A stretch of DNA of 64,000 bases from an uncultured Pelagibacteraceae bacterium (GTDB lineage Bacteria > Pseudomonadota > Alphaproteobacteria > Pelagibacterales > Pelagibacteraceae): positions 62,001 to 126,000 of the forward strand of contig CACHRP010000001.1 of NCBI GenBank assembly GCA_902582315.1. The letters are read 5' to 3'. The notes beneath the pieces are model-generated. The model searched no databases, was not told where the DNA came from, and was given only the letters and a program-made list of their open reading frames with translations. Shown one piece after another: positions 18,868 to 27,096 of this stretch. The translations under genes were made by a program, and so were the position numbers. The first letter of the stretch is position 1. Every line of letters starts with the position of its first letter.

Positions 18868-20606
18868 TTTTGTTTAACTTGTTTTTGGTAAAAATTTTTA
18901 TAAATTTCAGAATTTTCAATTAATTCTTTATGATTTCCTTCAGCTACAATATTTCCCTTATCAACGACAAAAATTTTATGTGCATTCAATATTGTAGATA
19001 ATCTATGTGCAATTACTATAGTTGTTTTATTTTCTGTTAGAATTTCCATTGCATTTTGAATTTTGCTTTCGGTTTCAGCATCTAATGACGATGTAGCCTC
19101 ATCTAGAAGAATAATAGGTGTTTTTTTTAGCATAGCTCGAGCTATTGAAATTCTTTGTTTTTCTCCACCAGACAATCGCACTCCATTTTCTCCTATTATA
19201 GTGTCGTACTGCTCAGGAAGTTTATTTATAAAATCTTTAGAGAATGAATTTTTTGCTACAATCTCAACCTCTTCATCAGACGCATTTTGATTTGCGTACA
19301 AAATATTATTTTTTATTGTATCGTCGAAGAGCGTAATATCCTGTGTAACGATAGAAATATTTTTTCTAAGATCGTATATACTTATATCGTATATTGACTG
19401 CCCATCAATTTTTATATCTCCCTTTTGACAATCGTAAAATCTAGGTAATAAATTTATTATTGAAGATTTCCCTGCTCCAGTATATCCAACGAGAGCAGTC
19501 ATTTTTCCACCTACAATATTCATATTTAAATTATGAAGAACAGTATTTTCTGATGTGCCATATTTAAAATTACAATTTTCAAATTTTATATCGCAATTTT
19601 TAATCTCCAGACCTTTTTTTGTTTCAATTTCAACAATTTCATTTTTTGTATCTATTATTGGAATTATTCTTTTTGCAGCTGACAGACCTGTACTGATACT
19701 AAGATTTAAGGTTGCTAGCGATCTAACAGGTTGATAGGCAAGCATCATCGCTGCTAAAAATGAAAAAAAATTATTAATTGCTAGTTGATCATCAACTATC
19801 AATTTACCAGAGTAAAATATAAGTAGCGCTATCATTATCCCGGTCAAAACTTCCATAATTGGTGAGGCTCTAGTGAATACTATATTTATTTTTTTTGCTT
19901 TTTCTTTGAGACTATTTAAAAAAACATCTGTCCTATTTACTTCAAATGTTTCTTTTTGAAATATTTTTATAAGTTTGTGATTTTTAAAAATTTCCATTAA
20001 ATGCTTATTAAGTTCACCAGATTTAATCTGAGCTTCTGTTGTTACTTTGCTTATTCTTTTTCCTAAAGTTTTTGCAGCTAAAGATGCCAAAGGTATCATA
20101 ATTATTGCTATAAGCGATAATTTCCAATTTTGATAAAACATAACAGTTAAAAGTCCTATTAAAGTAATTGTGTCTTTAAACAGATTTAGCAGAGCAGTAC
20201 TAACTAGATTAACTATAAGTGATGTGTCATAGGTCAGATTTGAAATAAATTTTCCTGTATGCTTATTGTCAATAATGGATGTATCTGCTTTGACCAGACT
20301 GGATATCATGTCTTTTTGAATATTTTTTTTAATATCTTCAGCAACACCAATCATTATAACTTTTGCCAAGTACAATGATATTCCTTTTGCAGAAAAAGCG
20401 ATAATTATAGCTAATGGAATAATCCAAATAAGTTTTTGATCTTTCTCTAAAAATATTTTTTTAATAGCTGGATCTAAAAGCCAAGCAATAGAAGAAGTAG
20501 CAGCAGCAACTATCATTGACAAAAAAATTGAAGCTATAATTTTATTTACATATTTTTTTGTGTAATCATTATATAATCTTGCTAAAGTTTCTTTAGTTGT
20601 CATCAT
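18864..20606 (-). CDS. msbA: MsbA-like lipid A exporter, ABC transporter with fused permease and ATPase
   Basis: Half-size ABC exporter of 580 residues: six transmembrane helices in about the first 310 residues, then the nucleotide-binding domain. Walker A GYTGAGKSSI, signature LSGGEKQRISIARAML, Walker B IILLDEATSSLD and a switch His in VIAHRLSTI are present. The position between ubiA and waaA in a lipid A gene run supports an MsbA role in flipping core-lipid A. Closely related exporters of other lipids or peptides cannot be excluded from sequence alone. Confidence 0.85.
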   Translation of the reverse strand: MMTTKETLARLYNDYTKKYVNKIIASIFLSMIVAAATSSIAWLLDPAIKKIFLEKDQKLIWIIPLAIIIAFSAKGISLYLAKVIMIGVAEDIKKNIQKDMISSLVKADTSIIDNKHTGKFISNLTYDTSLIVNLVSTALLNLFKDTITLIGLLTVMFYQNWKLSLIAIIMIPLASLAAKTLGKRISKVTTEAQIKSGELNKHLMEIFKNHKLIKIFQKETFEVNRTDVFLNSLKEKAKKINIVFTRASPIMEVLTGIMIALLIFYSGKLIVDDQLAINNFFSFLAAMMLAYQPVRSLATLNLSISTGLSAAKRIIPIIDTKNEIVEIETKKGLEIKNCDIKFENCNFKYGTSENTVLHNLNMNIVGGKMTALVGYTGAGKSSIINLLPRFYDCQKGDIKIDGQSIYDISIYDLRKNISIVTQDITLFDDTIKNNILYANQNASDEEVEIVAKNSFSKDFINKLPEQYDTIIGENGVRLSGGEKQRISIARAMLKKTPIILLDEATSSLDAETESKIQNAMEILTENKTTIVIAHRLSTILNAHKIFVVDKGNIVAEGNHKELIENSEIYKNFYQKQVKQN

Positions 20607-21472
20607 ATAATTATTTTACCAAACAATAAATTTACAAATACTAAAAAGCCTAAAAAGTTATTTGATTTAAAAATTTTAAGACATATTTTTTCCTTATTAA
20701 TATTTAACTGAAAAATTTGAAAAATAAATAAATGCAAAAAAATTAAAAACAAACCAAAAAAATAGATGTAAGAAAAAATCATACTAAGACCAATATAGAA
20801 AAGAGAAATAAAAAAAATAGAGTAGCATACAAATAAAAATAATTTTGGATTTTTTTTAAATTTTATTGATGTTGATTTAACTCCTATTATTTCATCATCT
20901 TTTAAATCTTGGTATCCATATATTGTGTCGTATCCTAATGTCCAAAATATGGCCCCAAAATAAAAAACACATGGAATAATAGTAAGATTTTCACTTATAG
21001 CTGTCCAACCAAGTATCAAACCATAGTTAAATGTTATACCAAGAAATAACTGAGGCCAATAAGTGAATCTTTTCATGTAAGGATATGAAAATGCTAAGGG
21101 CATAGAGCACATTGCCAGTATTACGGTAAACGTATTAAATTGAATCAAAACTAAAAAAGCAATTAGGCAAAGAAATGCCGAATAAAATAGACCAAGTCTA
21201 ACAGAAATTTTACCGGAAGCTATGGGTCTTGTTTTAGTTCTTGAAACTTTTGCGTCAAAATCCTTATCTACAATATCATTAATAATGCAACCAGCTGATC
21301 TCATTAATATTGAGCCACATAAGAATAATACTCCGTATTTTAGAAAAATTTGTATATTGTTTGAAAAATCATAAGCTATTGTTAGACCCCAAACACATGG
21401 CCAAAATAAAAGCATATATCCAATAGGTCTTTTTATCCTGGTAAGTTCAATAAAGTAATAAATTTTTTCCAT
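20603..21472 (-). CDS. ubiA: 4-hydroxybenzoate polyprenyltransferase UbiA
   Basis: Integral membrane prenyltransferase of ubiquinone synthesis. Two Asp-rich motifs are visible: INDIVDKDFDAKVSRT near residues 62-77, followed by KTRPIASGKI, and YDTIYGYQDLKDDEI near 180-194. About eight hydrophobic helices are present in 289 residues. A second UbiA-superfamily member, heme O synthase, occurs at 31174, but the RTKTRPI context and spacing here fit UbiA. It overlaps the ABC exporter gene downstream, unlike the usual ubiCA context. Confidence 0.92.
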   Translation of the reverse strand: MEKIYYFIELTRIKRPIGYMLLFWPCVWGLTIAYDFSNNIQIFLKYGVLFLCGSILMRSAGCIINDIVDKDFDAKVSRTKTRPIASGKISVRLGLFYSAFLCLIAFLVLIQFNTFTVILAMCSMPLAFSYPYMKRFTYWPQLFLGITFNYGLILGWTAISENLTIIPCVFYFGAIFWTLGYDTIYGYQDLKDDEIIGVKSTSIKFKKNPKLFLFVCYSIFFISLFYIGLSMIFSYIYFFGLFLIFLHLFIFQIFQLNINKEKICLKIFKSNNFLGFLVFVNLLFGKIII

Positions 21473-21524
21473 TAGAATTTACTTGTAAATAGCAAAGGGT
21501 AGATTCATAATCAAACTGATTCGT

Positions 21525-21929
21525 ATGAATATTGATTATACTGTAACAGCGCTTATGTTTCCCGCCATTCCACTTTTGATGGGTGTATATAGCAATAGAT
21601 TTCATACTTTAAGTAAATTAATTAGAGAGCTCCACGATGAGCATGTTTATGAAAAACATGTACCACCAGAATGGAAAAAACAATTTCTAAATTTGAGTAG
21701 CCGTATATCTATTTTAAGATGGACTATAATGTTTGCGGCTTTTGGATTTTTGTTTAATATGTTAACAGTGTTTGCCCTTTATTTAGATGAATTGTTTGTG
21801 GCAAGAGTTATTTTTGGCTCTTGTTGTTTATCAATGATAATTTCAATCGCATTTTTTATTAGAGAAATACAAATATCTACAAATGCTCTTAATCTACATA
21901 TGTCAGATATGGATGTAAAAATTGATTAA
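21525..21929 (+). CDS. DUF2721-like membrane protein
   Basis: A 134-residue protein of unknown function with about three hydrophobic segments (near residues 6-22, 65-88 and 90-110). The N-terminal pattern VTALMFPAIPLLMGVYSNRF followed by HTLSKLIRELH resembles the DUF2721 layout of a membrane helix, then R-x2-L-x3-R-x-L. It faces the quinone reductase gene and shares the palindromic stop TTAA with it. Two GATTC sites sit just upstream of the start. No pathway can be assigned. Confidence 0.6.
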   Translation: MNIDYTVTALMFPAIPLLMGVYSNRFHTLSKLIRELHDEHVYEKHVPPEWKKQFLNLSSRISILRWTIMFAAFGFLFNMLTVFALYLDELFVARVIFGSCCLSMIISIAFFIREIQISTNALNLHMSDMDVKID

Positions 21930-22900
21930 TTAGGAACTATGATCGCGGGTCCAATAATTTTTCTTCCCTCTAAATCTTTATGAGCATTCACGGCATCTTT
22001 TAAGCCATACTTTTTAAAAATATCAATCTTTACTTTTTGTGTTTTCACCATTTCGAAAAGTTTGTCAGCCGCTTCGTCTAATTCTTTTCTTGTTGCAGTA
22101 TAATGTGCGATACTAGGGCGAGTTAAAAATAGTCCTTTTGGTGCAATTAACTTTCCAACATCGAGAGGATCAAGTTTTCCTGAGGCATTTCCAAAAGAAA
22201 CAAAAGTCCCCCTCATTTTTAAACACCCGAGAGATTTTTCCATTGTTACCTTTCCCACACCATCATAAACAACTGGTAAACCTTCCTCATTAGTGATTTC
22301 CATAACTTTTTTCTGAAAATCGTCTTTAGAGTAATTAATTACATGAGTACAACCAAATTTTTTTGCAATTTCAATTTTTTCATCAGATCCAACAGTTCCT
22401 ATCACATCACAACCTAAGCTTTTTGCCCATTGACAAAAAATTTGGCCAACACCTCCCGCTGCAGCATGAAATAATATTTTTTGACCTGATTTTACAGCGT
22501 ATGTTTTATGTAATAGATAAAAAGTTGTTAGACCTTTAGTCATTAATGTTGCAACAATCTCAAGATCTATTCCATCTGGAACTTTTACTAAACTTTTGAC
22601 AGGATAAATTCTATGTGAAGAGTATGAGCCTATCGGTGCAGCAGCATAAGCAACTTTATCTCCTTCTTTAAAATCACCAACATTTTTTCCAATTTTTTCT
22701 ATTATACCAGCTGCTTCTAATCCTATTCCAGATGGTAGCGGAAGAGGATATAAGCCTGATCTGTGATATGTATCGATATAATTTAAACCAATCGCTGTAT
22801 GCTTAATGAGAACTTCACCATCTTTAGGTTCATCAAGCTTGATATCTTTTAACTCTAAAACTTCAGGACCACCAGTTTTTTTTATTTCAATTGCTTGCAC
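21926..22900 (-). CDS. NADPH:quinone reductase, zinc-less MDR family
   Basis: Probable one- or two-electron quinone or enone reductase of the QOR type. The N-terminal GroES-like domain reads GEVLIKHTAIGLNYIDTYHR with the YXXXR-type QOR signature, followed by the Rossmann domain with HAAAGGVGQIFCQWAKSLG near residues 147-165. The zinc-ligand cysteines of alcohol dehydrogenases are absent. It starts with GTG at 22900, one base inside the pirin stop (TAGTG), so translation is coupled. At 324 residues it is full length. The physiological substrate is unknown. Confidence 0.9.
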   Translation of the reverse strand: MQAIEIKKTGGPEVLELKDIKLDEPKDGEVLIKHTAIGLNYIDTYHRSGLYPLPLPSGIGLEAAGIIEKIGKNVGDFKEGDKVAYAAAPIGSYSSHRIYPVKSLVKVPDGIDLEIVATLMTKGLTTFYLLHKTYAVKSGQKILFHAAAGGVGQIFCQWAKSLGCDVIGTVGSDEKIEIAKKFGCTHVINYSKDDFQKKVMEITNEEGLPVVYDGVGKVTMEKSLGCLKMRGTFVSFGNASGKLDPLDVGKLIAPKGLFLTRPSIAHYTATRKELDEAADKLFEMVKTQKVKIDIFKKYGLKDAVNAHKDLEGRKIIGPAIIVPN

Positions 22901-23736
22901 TATTTTACGAAAGTTCCATTATGATAATCGTTCACAGCTTGTAAAATTTCAGATTTAGTATTCATAACGAACGGACCTCCTCTAGCAATTTGTTCATTAA
23001 TGGGTTTTCCAGAAATAAGCAAGAATTTTGAATTAGAAATACATTTGACTTTAAGATTTTCACCCTTAGATAGTAAAATCAAATTTGAATTACTAATTCT
23101 GTCATGTTTTTTTTCTCCAATTTGAATTTCGCCATTTACTAAATAAATTAGTGAATTGTGGGTACTAGGAAGATCAAATACAAACTCTTTATCTTTGTTT
23201 AATTCTATATCAAAATAAATTGGTTCTACATTATGACCTTTAATTGGACCTTCAGCTTTTTCAAATTTACCCGCTATTGTTTTTACAGTCTTATCCAGAT
23301 CCTTATGTATCTGCATTTCCTTAGAGTCTATATAAATGTATTCAGGCTTACTCATTTTTAATTTAGCAGGCATATTAATCCATAATTGGAAACCTTGAAG
23401 TTTTCCATCACTCATTGCAGGCATTTCTGAATGAATGATGCCACTGCCAGTTTTCATCCACTGTACATCACCAGCTTTCATTCTGCCTTTCCCGCCAGTA
23501 CTATCTTTGTGCTCAAACTCACCGTGAAGCATGTATGTTACTGTTTCTATTCCTCTATGAGGATGTGGTGGAAAACCACCTATGTAATCCTCTTTATCTT
23601 CTGATCCAAATTCATCTAACATTAAAAATGGATCATAATAATTTGGCTCTACCCCAATACTTCTTTTTAATTTAACGCCAGCACCATCTGACGACAGTAT
23701 GGGCTTGATTATTTTCTCGACCTCAATATTTTTCAT
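22900..23736 (-). CDS. Pirin family protein
   Basis: Bicupin protein; some pirins act as quercetin 2,3-dioxygenases or redox-responsive regulators. The metal-binding N-terminal cupin motif is clear: GGFPPHPHRGIETVTYMLHG near residues 53-72, followed by H-x-D and IIHSEMP. The C-terminal cupin domain (FDLPSTHNSLIYLVNGE) is complete. At 278 residues it has usual length. It lies three bases after a DoxX gene and overlaps the quinone reductase gene, suggesting a small redox operon. Confidence 0.9.
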   Translation of the reverse strand: MKNIEVEKIIKPILSSDGAGVKLKRSIGVEPNYYDPFLMLDEFGSEDKEDYIGGFPPHPHRGIETVTYMLHGEFEHKDSTGGKGRMKAGDVQWMKTGSGIIHSEMPAMSDGKLQGFQLWINMPAKLKMSKPEYIYIDSKEMQIHKDLDKTVKTIAGKFEKAEGPIKGHNVEPIYFDIELNKDKEFVFDLPSTHNSLIYLVNGEIQIGEKKHDRISNSNLILLSKGENLKVKCISNSKFLLISGKPINEQIARGGPFVMNTKSEILQAVNDYHNGTFVK

Positions 23737-23738
23737 AA

Positions 23739-24113
23739 TTACTTAAGTTTATTATCTAAACTGAATTTTTTTGAACCATTAATAACAAGAAACAAAAATC
23801 CACCTGCTAATGCAATATTCTTTAAAAAAGAGGTTAGTTGCATTTGGTTACTAAATTCATTATGGAATATAATTGCTGTTACCAAACAAAATAAACTTAA
23901 AAATGCCGCAGTAATTTTTGTTTGATACCCTACTATTATTAAAATTGGACCTAATATCTCTATTATTATCGCTGGTATTAAAAGAATTCCAGGTACGCCA
24001 TATCCTTCCATCCAGCCTATAGTGCCATCATAATTAGTTATTTTAAAAATTCCATTTATTAAAAATAATGTTGAAATTAATATTCTTGCAAAAAGATCTA
24101 AAATATTTGTCAT
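23739..24113 (-). CDS. DoxX family membrane protein
   Basis: A 124-residue membrane protein with four hydrophobic helices, of the DoxX/DoxD-like family. The N-terminal ARILISTLFLINGIFKITNY followed by GWMEGYGVPG is typical. Family members are linked to quinone or thiol redox chemistry in some organisms, but no specific reaction is assigned. It is immediately upstream of pirin and quinone reductase genes on the same strand, which supports a shared redox-stress role. Confidence 0.85.
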   Translation of the reverse strand: MTNILDLFARILISTLFLINGIFKITNYDGTIGWMEGYGVPGILLIPAIIIEILGPILIIVGYQTKITAAFLSLFCLVTAIIFHNEFSNQMQLTSFLKNIALAGGFLFLVINGSKKFSLDNKLK

Positions 24114-24137
24114 AATTATTTATGAAATAATGCTTAA

Positions 24138-24800
24138 TTAGATAATATCAAGTAATTCATTTAAATTTTTTAATTCATACTTAAGCGAATAATCTAAATT
24201 ATCAAATACAGCATTATTTCTATTGACCCAGAAACAATTGTATCCAAAATTTCCACCCCCAGAAATATCCCATGTGTTTGAACTTAAAAAAGCAATCTCT
24301 CCTTTATCTATTTTATATTTTATAACAGGGATTTCGTATACTTTTGAACTTGGTTTAAATATTCCAACCTCCTCTATAGAAAAAATATCATCAAATAAGT
24401 TTTTCATGTCATTTTTTTCAACTAACTCATTTAGTAGTGAAGGTGTTCCATTTGATAGAATAGCAATTTTATAGTTTTTATTTTTAAGTTGTTTTAAGGT
24501 TTCTTTAACCTCTGGGTATGGAGATAAAATTTTGTACAGTTCTAAAAGCTCACTTCTCATATTATTTTGTATTTTAAATTTTTTCATAGATTTGTCTAAG
24601 CTGTCCTCAGTTATTTGCCAGAAATTTTTATGTCTACTCATCATACTTCTAAGCCATGTATATTCTAACTGGGTTGTTCTCCAATAATTTGCAAAATTTT
24701 CCCACTTATCACCAATTTTACTTTTGCATTTCTCAGCTGCTGAATTTACATCAAATAAAGTTCCATAAGCATCGAAAATTATTGCTTTAAGATTTTTCAT
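24138..24800 (-). CDS. Haloacid dehalogenase type II-like HAD hydrolase
   Basis: HAD-superfamily hydrolase of the L-2-haloacid dehalogenase group. Motif I IIFDAYGTLFDVNSAAEKC near residues 8-26 has the nucleophile Asp; motif II is AILSNGTP near residue 112. FKPSSKVYEIP and FLSSNTWDISGGGNFGYNCF carry the motif III/IV region and the family-specific S-x-N-x-WD segment. At 220 residues it has family length. Sequence supports the group, but the true substrate need not be a haloacid. It is upstream of doxX, same strand, 24 bases apart. Confidence 0.85.
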   Translation of the reverse strand: MKNLKAIIFDAYGTLFDVNSAAEKCKSKIGDKWENFANYWRTTQLEYTWLRSMMSRHKNFWQITEDSLDKSMKKFKIQNNMRSELLELYKILSPYPEVKETLKQLKNKNYKIAILSNGTPSLLNELVEKNDMKNLFDDIFSIEEVGIFKPSSKVYEIPVIKYKIDKGEIAFLSSNTWDISGGGNFGYNCFWVNRNNAVFDNLDYSLKYELKNLNELLDII

Positions 24801-24816
24801 AAATTAACTTATTTAA

Positions 24817-25518
24817 ATGAGTAATATTAGATTATTTTTTAATGAAAGTTTATATATAAATTTAAAATCTAAATTAGATAAAACTCAATCACACTATATT
24901 CATAAGGTGATGAGAATTAAAGAAGGACAAAATTTTAGTTTGTTTAATCAATCTGGAGAATTTGAGGCAAAAGTAGAAAATATAATAAGAGGAATTATAG
25001 AGTTTTCAGTAGAAAAAAAATTAAGGTCAGCAGATAATCCAACAGAAATATGGCTTGCCTTCACACCCATTAAACTAAATTATCTCAACTTAATGATTCA
25101 AAAAGCCACCGAGCTTGGAGTAACTAGATTTATCCCACTGCTTACCGATCACACTGTCGTAAGGAAGATAAATGAAAAAAGAATTAAAAAAATTATTGTT
25201 GAAGCATCAGAACAAAGTAATAGATTAAATTTACCAACTCTAGATAAATTAAAAAATCTTGAAGAATTTTTAAAAGAAAATATTGATATAACAATTCATT
25301 TTGGTGATCTTAATTCAAAAAATAAAAAAATTGATATTAAAAGAGATGAGCCGTTATGTATTCTGATTGGTCCGGAGGGTGATTTCTCCATTAAAGAAAG
25401 AGAAATAATTTCTAAAATGAAAAATATAATTCCAATAAATATTAATAAAAATATTTTAAGATCTGAAACTGCTGCAATATCGATGATTTCTATAATCAGT
25501 TATACTTTATTATCTTAA
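24817..25518 (+). CDS. rsmE: 16S rRNA (uracil1498-N3)-methyltransferase RsmE
   Basis: SPOUT-class methyltransferase acting on U1498 of 16S rRNA. The N-terminal PUA-like part contains HYIHKVMRIKEGQNF, followed by KATELGVTRFIPLLTDHTV and EASEQSNRLNLP, then the C-terminal knot CILIGPEGDFSIKE and ILRSETAAISMISIISY. At 233 residues it is full length. It is divergent from the haloacid dehalogenase gene by 16 bases and its end overlaps the SCO1 gene by 9 bases. Confidence 0.95.
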   Translation: MSNIRLFFNESLYINLKSKLDKTQSHYIHKVMRIKEGQNFSLFNQSGEFEAKVENIIRGIIEFSVEKKLRSADNPTEIWLAFTPIKLNYLNLMIQKATELGVTRFIPLLTDHTVVRKINEKRIKKIIVEASEQSNRLNLPTLDKLKNLEEFLKENIDITIHFGDLNSKNKKIDIKRDEPLCILIGPEGDFSIKEREIISKMKNIIPININKNILRSETAAISMISIISYTLLS

Positions 25519-26100
25519 ATATTTATCTATCACCTTGAACATATCCTTGTATTTAGCATGATGATTAATTCTGTCTAAATACTTTCCATCTTTTAAAAGT
25601 AATACCGACGAACTATGATTAATTAAATAATTTCCATCTTCATTAAATATTTTTTCTGATAAGACACCCCAGGATTGAGATAATAGAAAAACTTTTTTTG
25701 GATCACCAGTTATTCCAAACATTTGGTTTTCAAATGTGTCCAGATAATTTTTTATTACACTCGGGCTATCTCTCTCAGGATCTATGCTTACAAAGAAAAC
25801 CTTAAATTTTTTCTTTTTTTGTTCATTTAAATTTTTAATAACTAAATCTATATTGCTTAACGTCATTGGACATATATCAGGGCAGTTTGTAAAACCAAAA
25901 AAAATTGCTGTTAATGGTCCTTCAAAAGATTTTTCAGTTATTGTATTATTATTTACATCTTTAAGTGAAAAAGTTGATCCTTTAAATGATGCGACAAGAT
26001 CTTCCTTCTGATTTTGAATAGATAAAAAAACTGGTAGCATTAAAAACAGAAAAATTACCAGACATCCACTTATAATTGCAATTGATGTTTTTATTTTCAT
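25510..26100 (-). CDS. SCO1/SenC copper chaperone
   Basis: Membrane-anchored thioredoxin-fold protein that delivers copper to the CuA site of cytochrome c oxidase. One N-terminal transmembrane helix (about residues 7-27) precedes the periplasmic domain. The copper ligands are visible as NCPDIC (Cys73 and Cys77) and a distal His in INHSSSVLLL. At 196 residues it has usual length. It is divergently placed just before an oxidase subunit III-like gene and near the coxBAC operon, consistent with its role in oxidase assembly. Confidence 0.95.
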   Translation of the reverse strand: MKIKTSIAIISGCLVIFLFLMLPVFLSIQNQKEDLVASFKGSTFSLKDVNNNTITEKSFEGPLTAIFFGFTNCPDICPMTLSNIDLVIKNLNEQKKKKFKVFFVSIDPERDSPSVIKNYLDTFENQMFGITGDPKKVFLLSQSWGVLSEKIFNEDGNYLINHSSSVLLLKDGKYLDRINHHAKYKDMFKVIDKYLR

Positions 26101-26136
26101 TGTTGATAAATAATTATTATTTATTATATAGGATCC

Positions 26137-26817
26137 ATGAGCAATTTTATAAAGAAACTTTTCGGCACACTAACTGAAAAACCTTGGGAGAGTGATAGAG
26201 CAAAAATAGATGATGCTCATATAGGTAAGACTTTCGACCTTTCAGTTCAGACTTCTGCTGTAATAATTATCTTTGGTATTGCAACTGTTTTGTTTAGCTT
26301 AATATTTACAGGGTACATTTATTCTATCCCACCTGAACAAGACACTAGATATCTTTTAAAACCAAACTTTCTTTGGATTAATACTTTTGTACTTTTTGTT
26401 ATTGCTTACTTTTTTTCAAAAATAACTAGCGACTTAAAGCAAAAAGAAACTATCAGAATTAAAAGAAACATCGTCTTAGTTGGTGGCCTAAGTTATTTGT
26501 TTTTATTTGGGCAATTGTATTTTTGGGTGCAATTAATGCAAAGTGGAAACTATGTTTCAACTAATTCATATTTCTCATCATTTTATATTTTCACTGCACT
26601 TCATGGAATGCACTTGCTTGGAGGATTATTTTTTTGGGGTAGAGTAGCTGGTAGAATTTTAAAAATGGAACAGGATAAAATTTTAGATGAGGAAAATAAT
26701 ATCTCTGCGTTATCAATGTACTGGATGTTTTTATTAGTAGTTTGGTTAGCTTTCTTTTTAATGATTTATATTTTTAATGACTCATTTATTGCTTGGTGCA
26801 AAACACTTATTTCTTAA
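26137..26817 (+). CDS. Stand-alone cytochrome c oxidase subunit III-like protein
   Basis: Membrane protein of the heme-copper oxidase subunit III superfamily, 226 residues with about five hydrophobic helices. FGQLYFWVQLM near residue 125 and FYIFTALHGMHLLGGLFFW near 147-165 match the family's conserved helix region. It is a second subunit III besides the one at 29823, set apart from the main operon and starting divergently from SCO1. It could be an alternative subunit of the same oxidase, or an assembly partner (CoxO/NorE-like). Its ATG is preceded by a GGA ribosome site. Confidence 0.8.
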   Translation: MSNFIKKLFGTLTEKPWESDRAKIDDAHIGKTFDLSVQTSAVIIIFGIATVLFSLIFTGYIYSIPPEQDTRYLLKPNFLWINTFVLFVIAYFFSKITSDLKQKETIRIKRNIVLVGGLSYLFLFGQLYFWVQLMQSGNYVSTNSYFSSFYIFTALHGMHLLGGLFFWGRVAGRILKMEQDKILDEENNISALSMYWMFLLVVWLAFFLMIYIFNDSFIAWCKTLIS

Positions 26818-27008
26818 TCAAGAAAAATCACAAGTATTGACCCTACAACCGCGATAACAGCTAACAATATTTTTACTGACTTTAAATATTTCTTTGTTTC
26901 TGGTTTTGTTTCTCCTTTTGAGAACGCCCCAGCCCCGAAGGATATGACAACATAAAATAATAAGACCAAAATGAGTAAGACTACAAGAATTCCAAATTTA
27001 CCGAGCAT
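26814..27008 (-). CDS. Small two-helix membrane protein in the oxidase region
   Basis: A 64-residue protein with two hydrophobic segments (residues 4-24 and 47-62) around a short charged loop containing KGETKPETKKYLK. I do not recognise the family. The hairpin architecture resembles twin-transmembrane small proteins common near cox genes. It is convergent with the stand-alone subunit III gene, sharing the TTAA stop, and divergent from coxB. The 88-base gap on its 5' side would hold its promoter and that of coxB. Real-gene status rests on composition and compact fit. Confidence 0.55.
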   Translation of the reverse strand: MLGKFGILVVLLILVLLFYVVISFGAGAFSKGETKPETKKYLKSVKILLAVIAVVGSILVIFLD

Positions 27009-27045
27009 AATTTACTGTATATATAAGTTTATTTTCTTTAATTTT

Positions 27046-27060
27046 ATGACATTTTGTCAT
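27046..27060. promoter_or_regulatory. Perfect palindrome in the coxB promoter region
   Basis: ATGACA-TTT-TGTCAT is a perfect 6-base inverted repeat with a 3-base centre, lying 36 bases before the coxB start in the 88-base divergent gap. Its right arm contains TTGTCA (27054-27059), a fair -35; AATAAT starts 17 bases later. A regulator binding here would overlap the promoter. It lacks a T run, so it is not a terminator. The regulator is unknown. Confidence 0.5.
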
Positions 27061-27096
27061 AGGTATTTATACTATTAATAATCTATATAAATAGCC

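Noticed and set aside
24115-24131. Inverted repeat ATTATTT-ATG-AAATAAT between doxX and the HAD gene
   Set aside because: It is composed almost only of A and T in an AT-rich gap, with no T run, and is likely chance.
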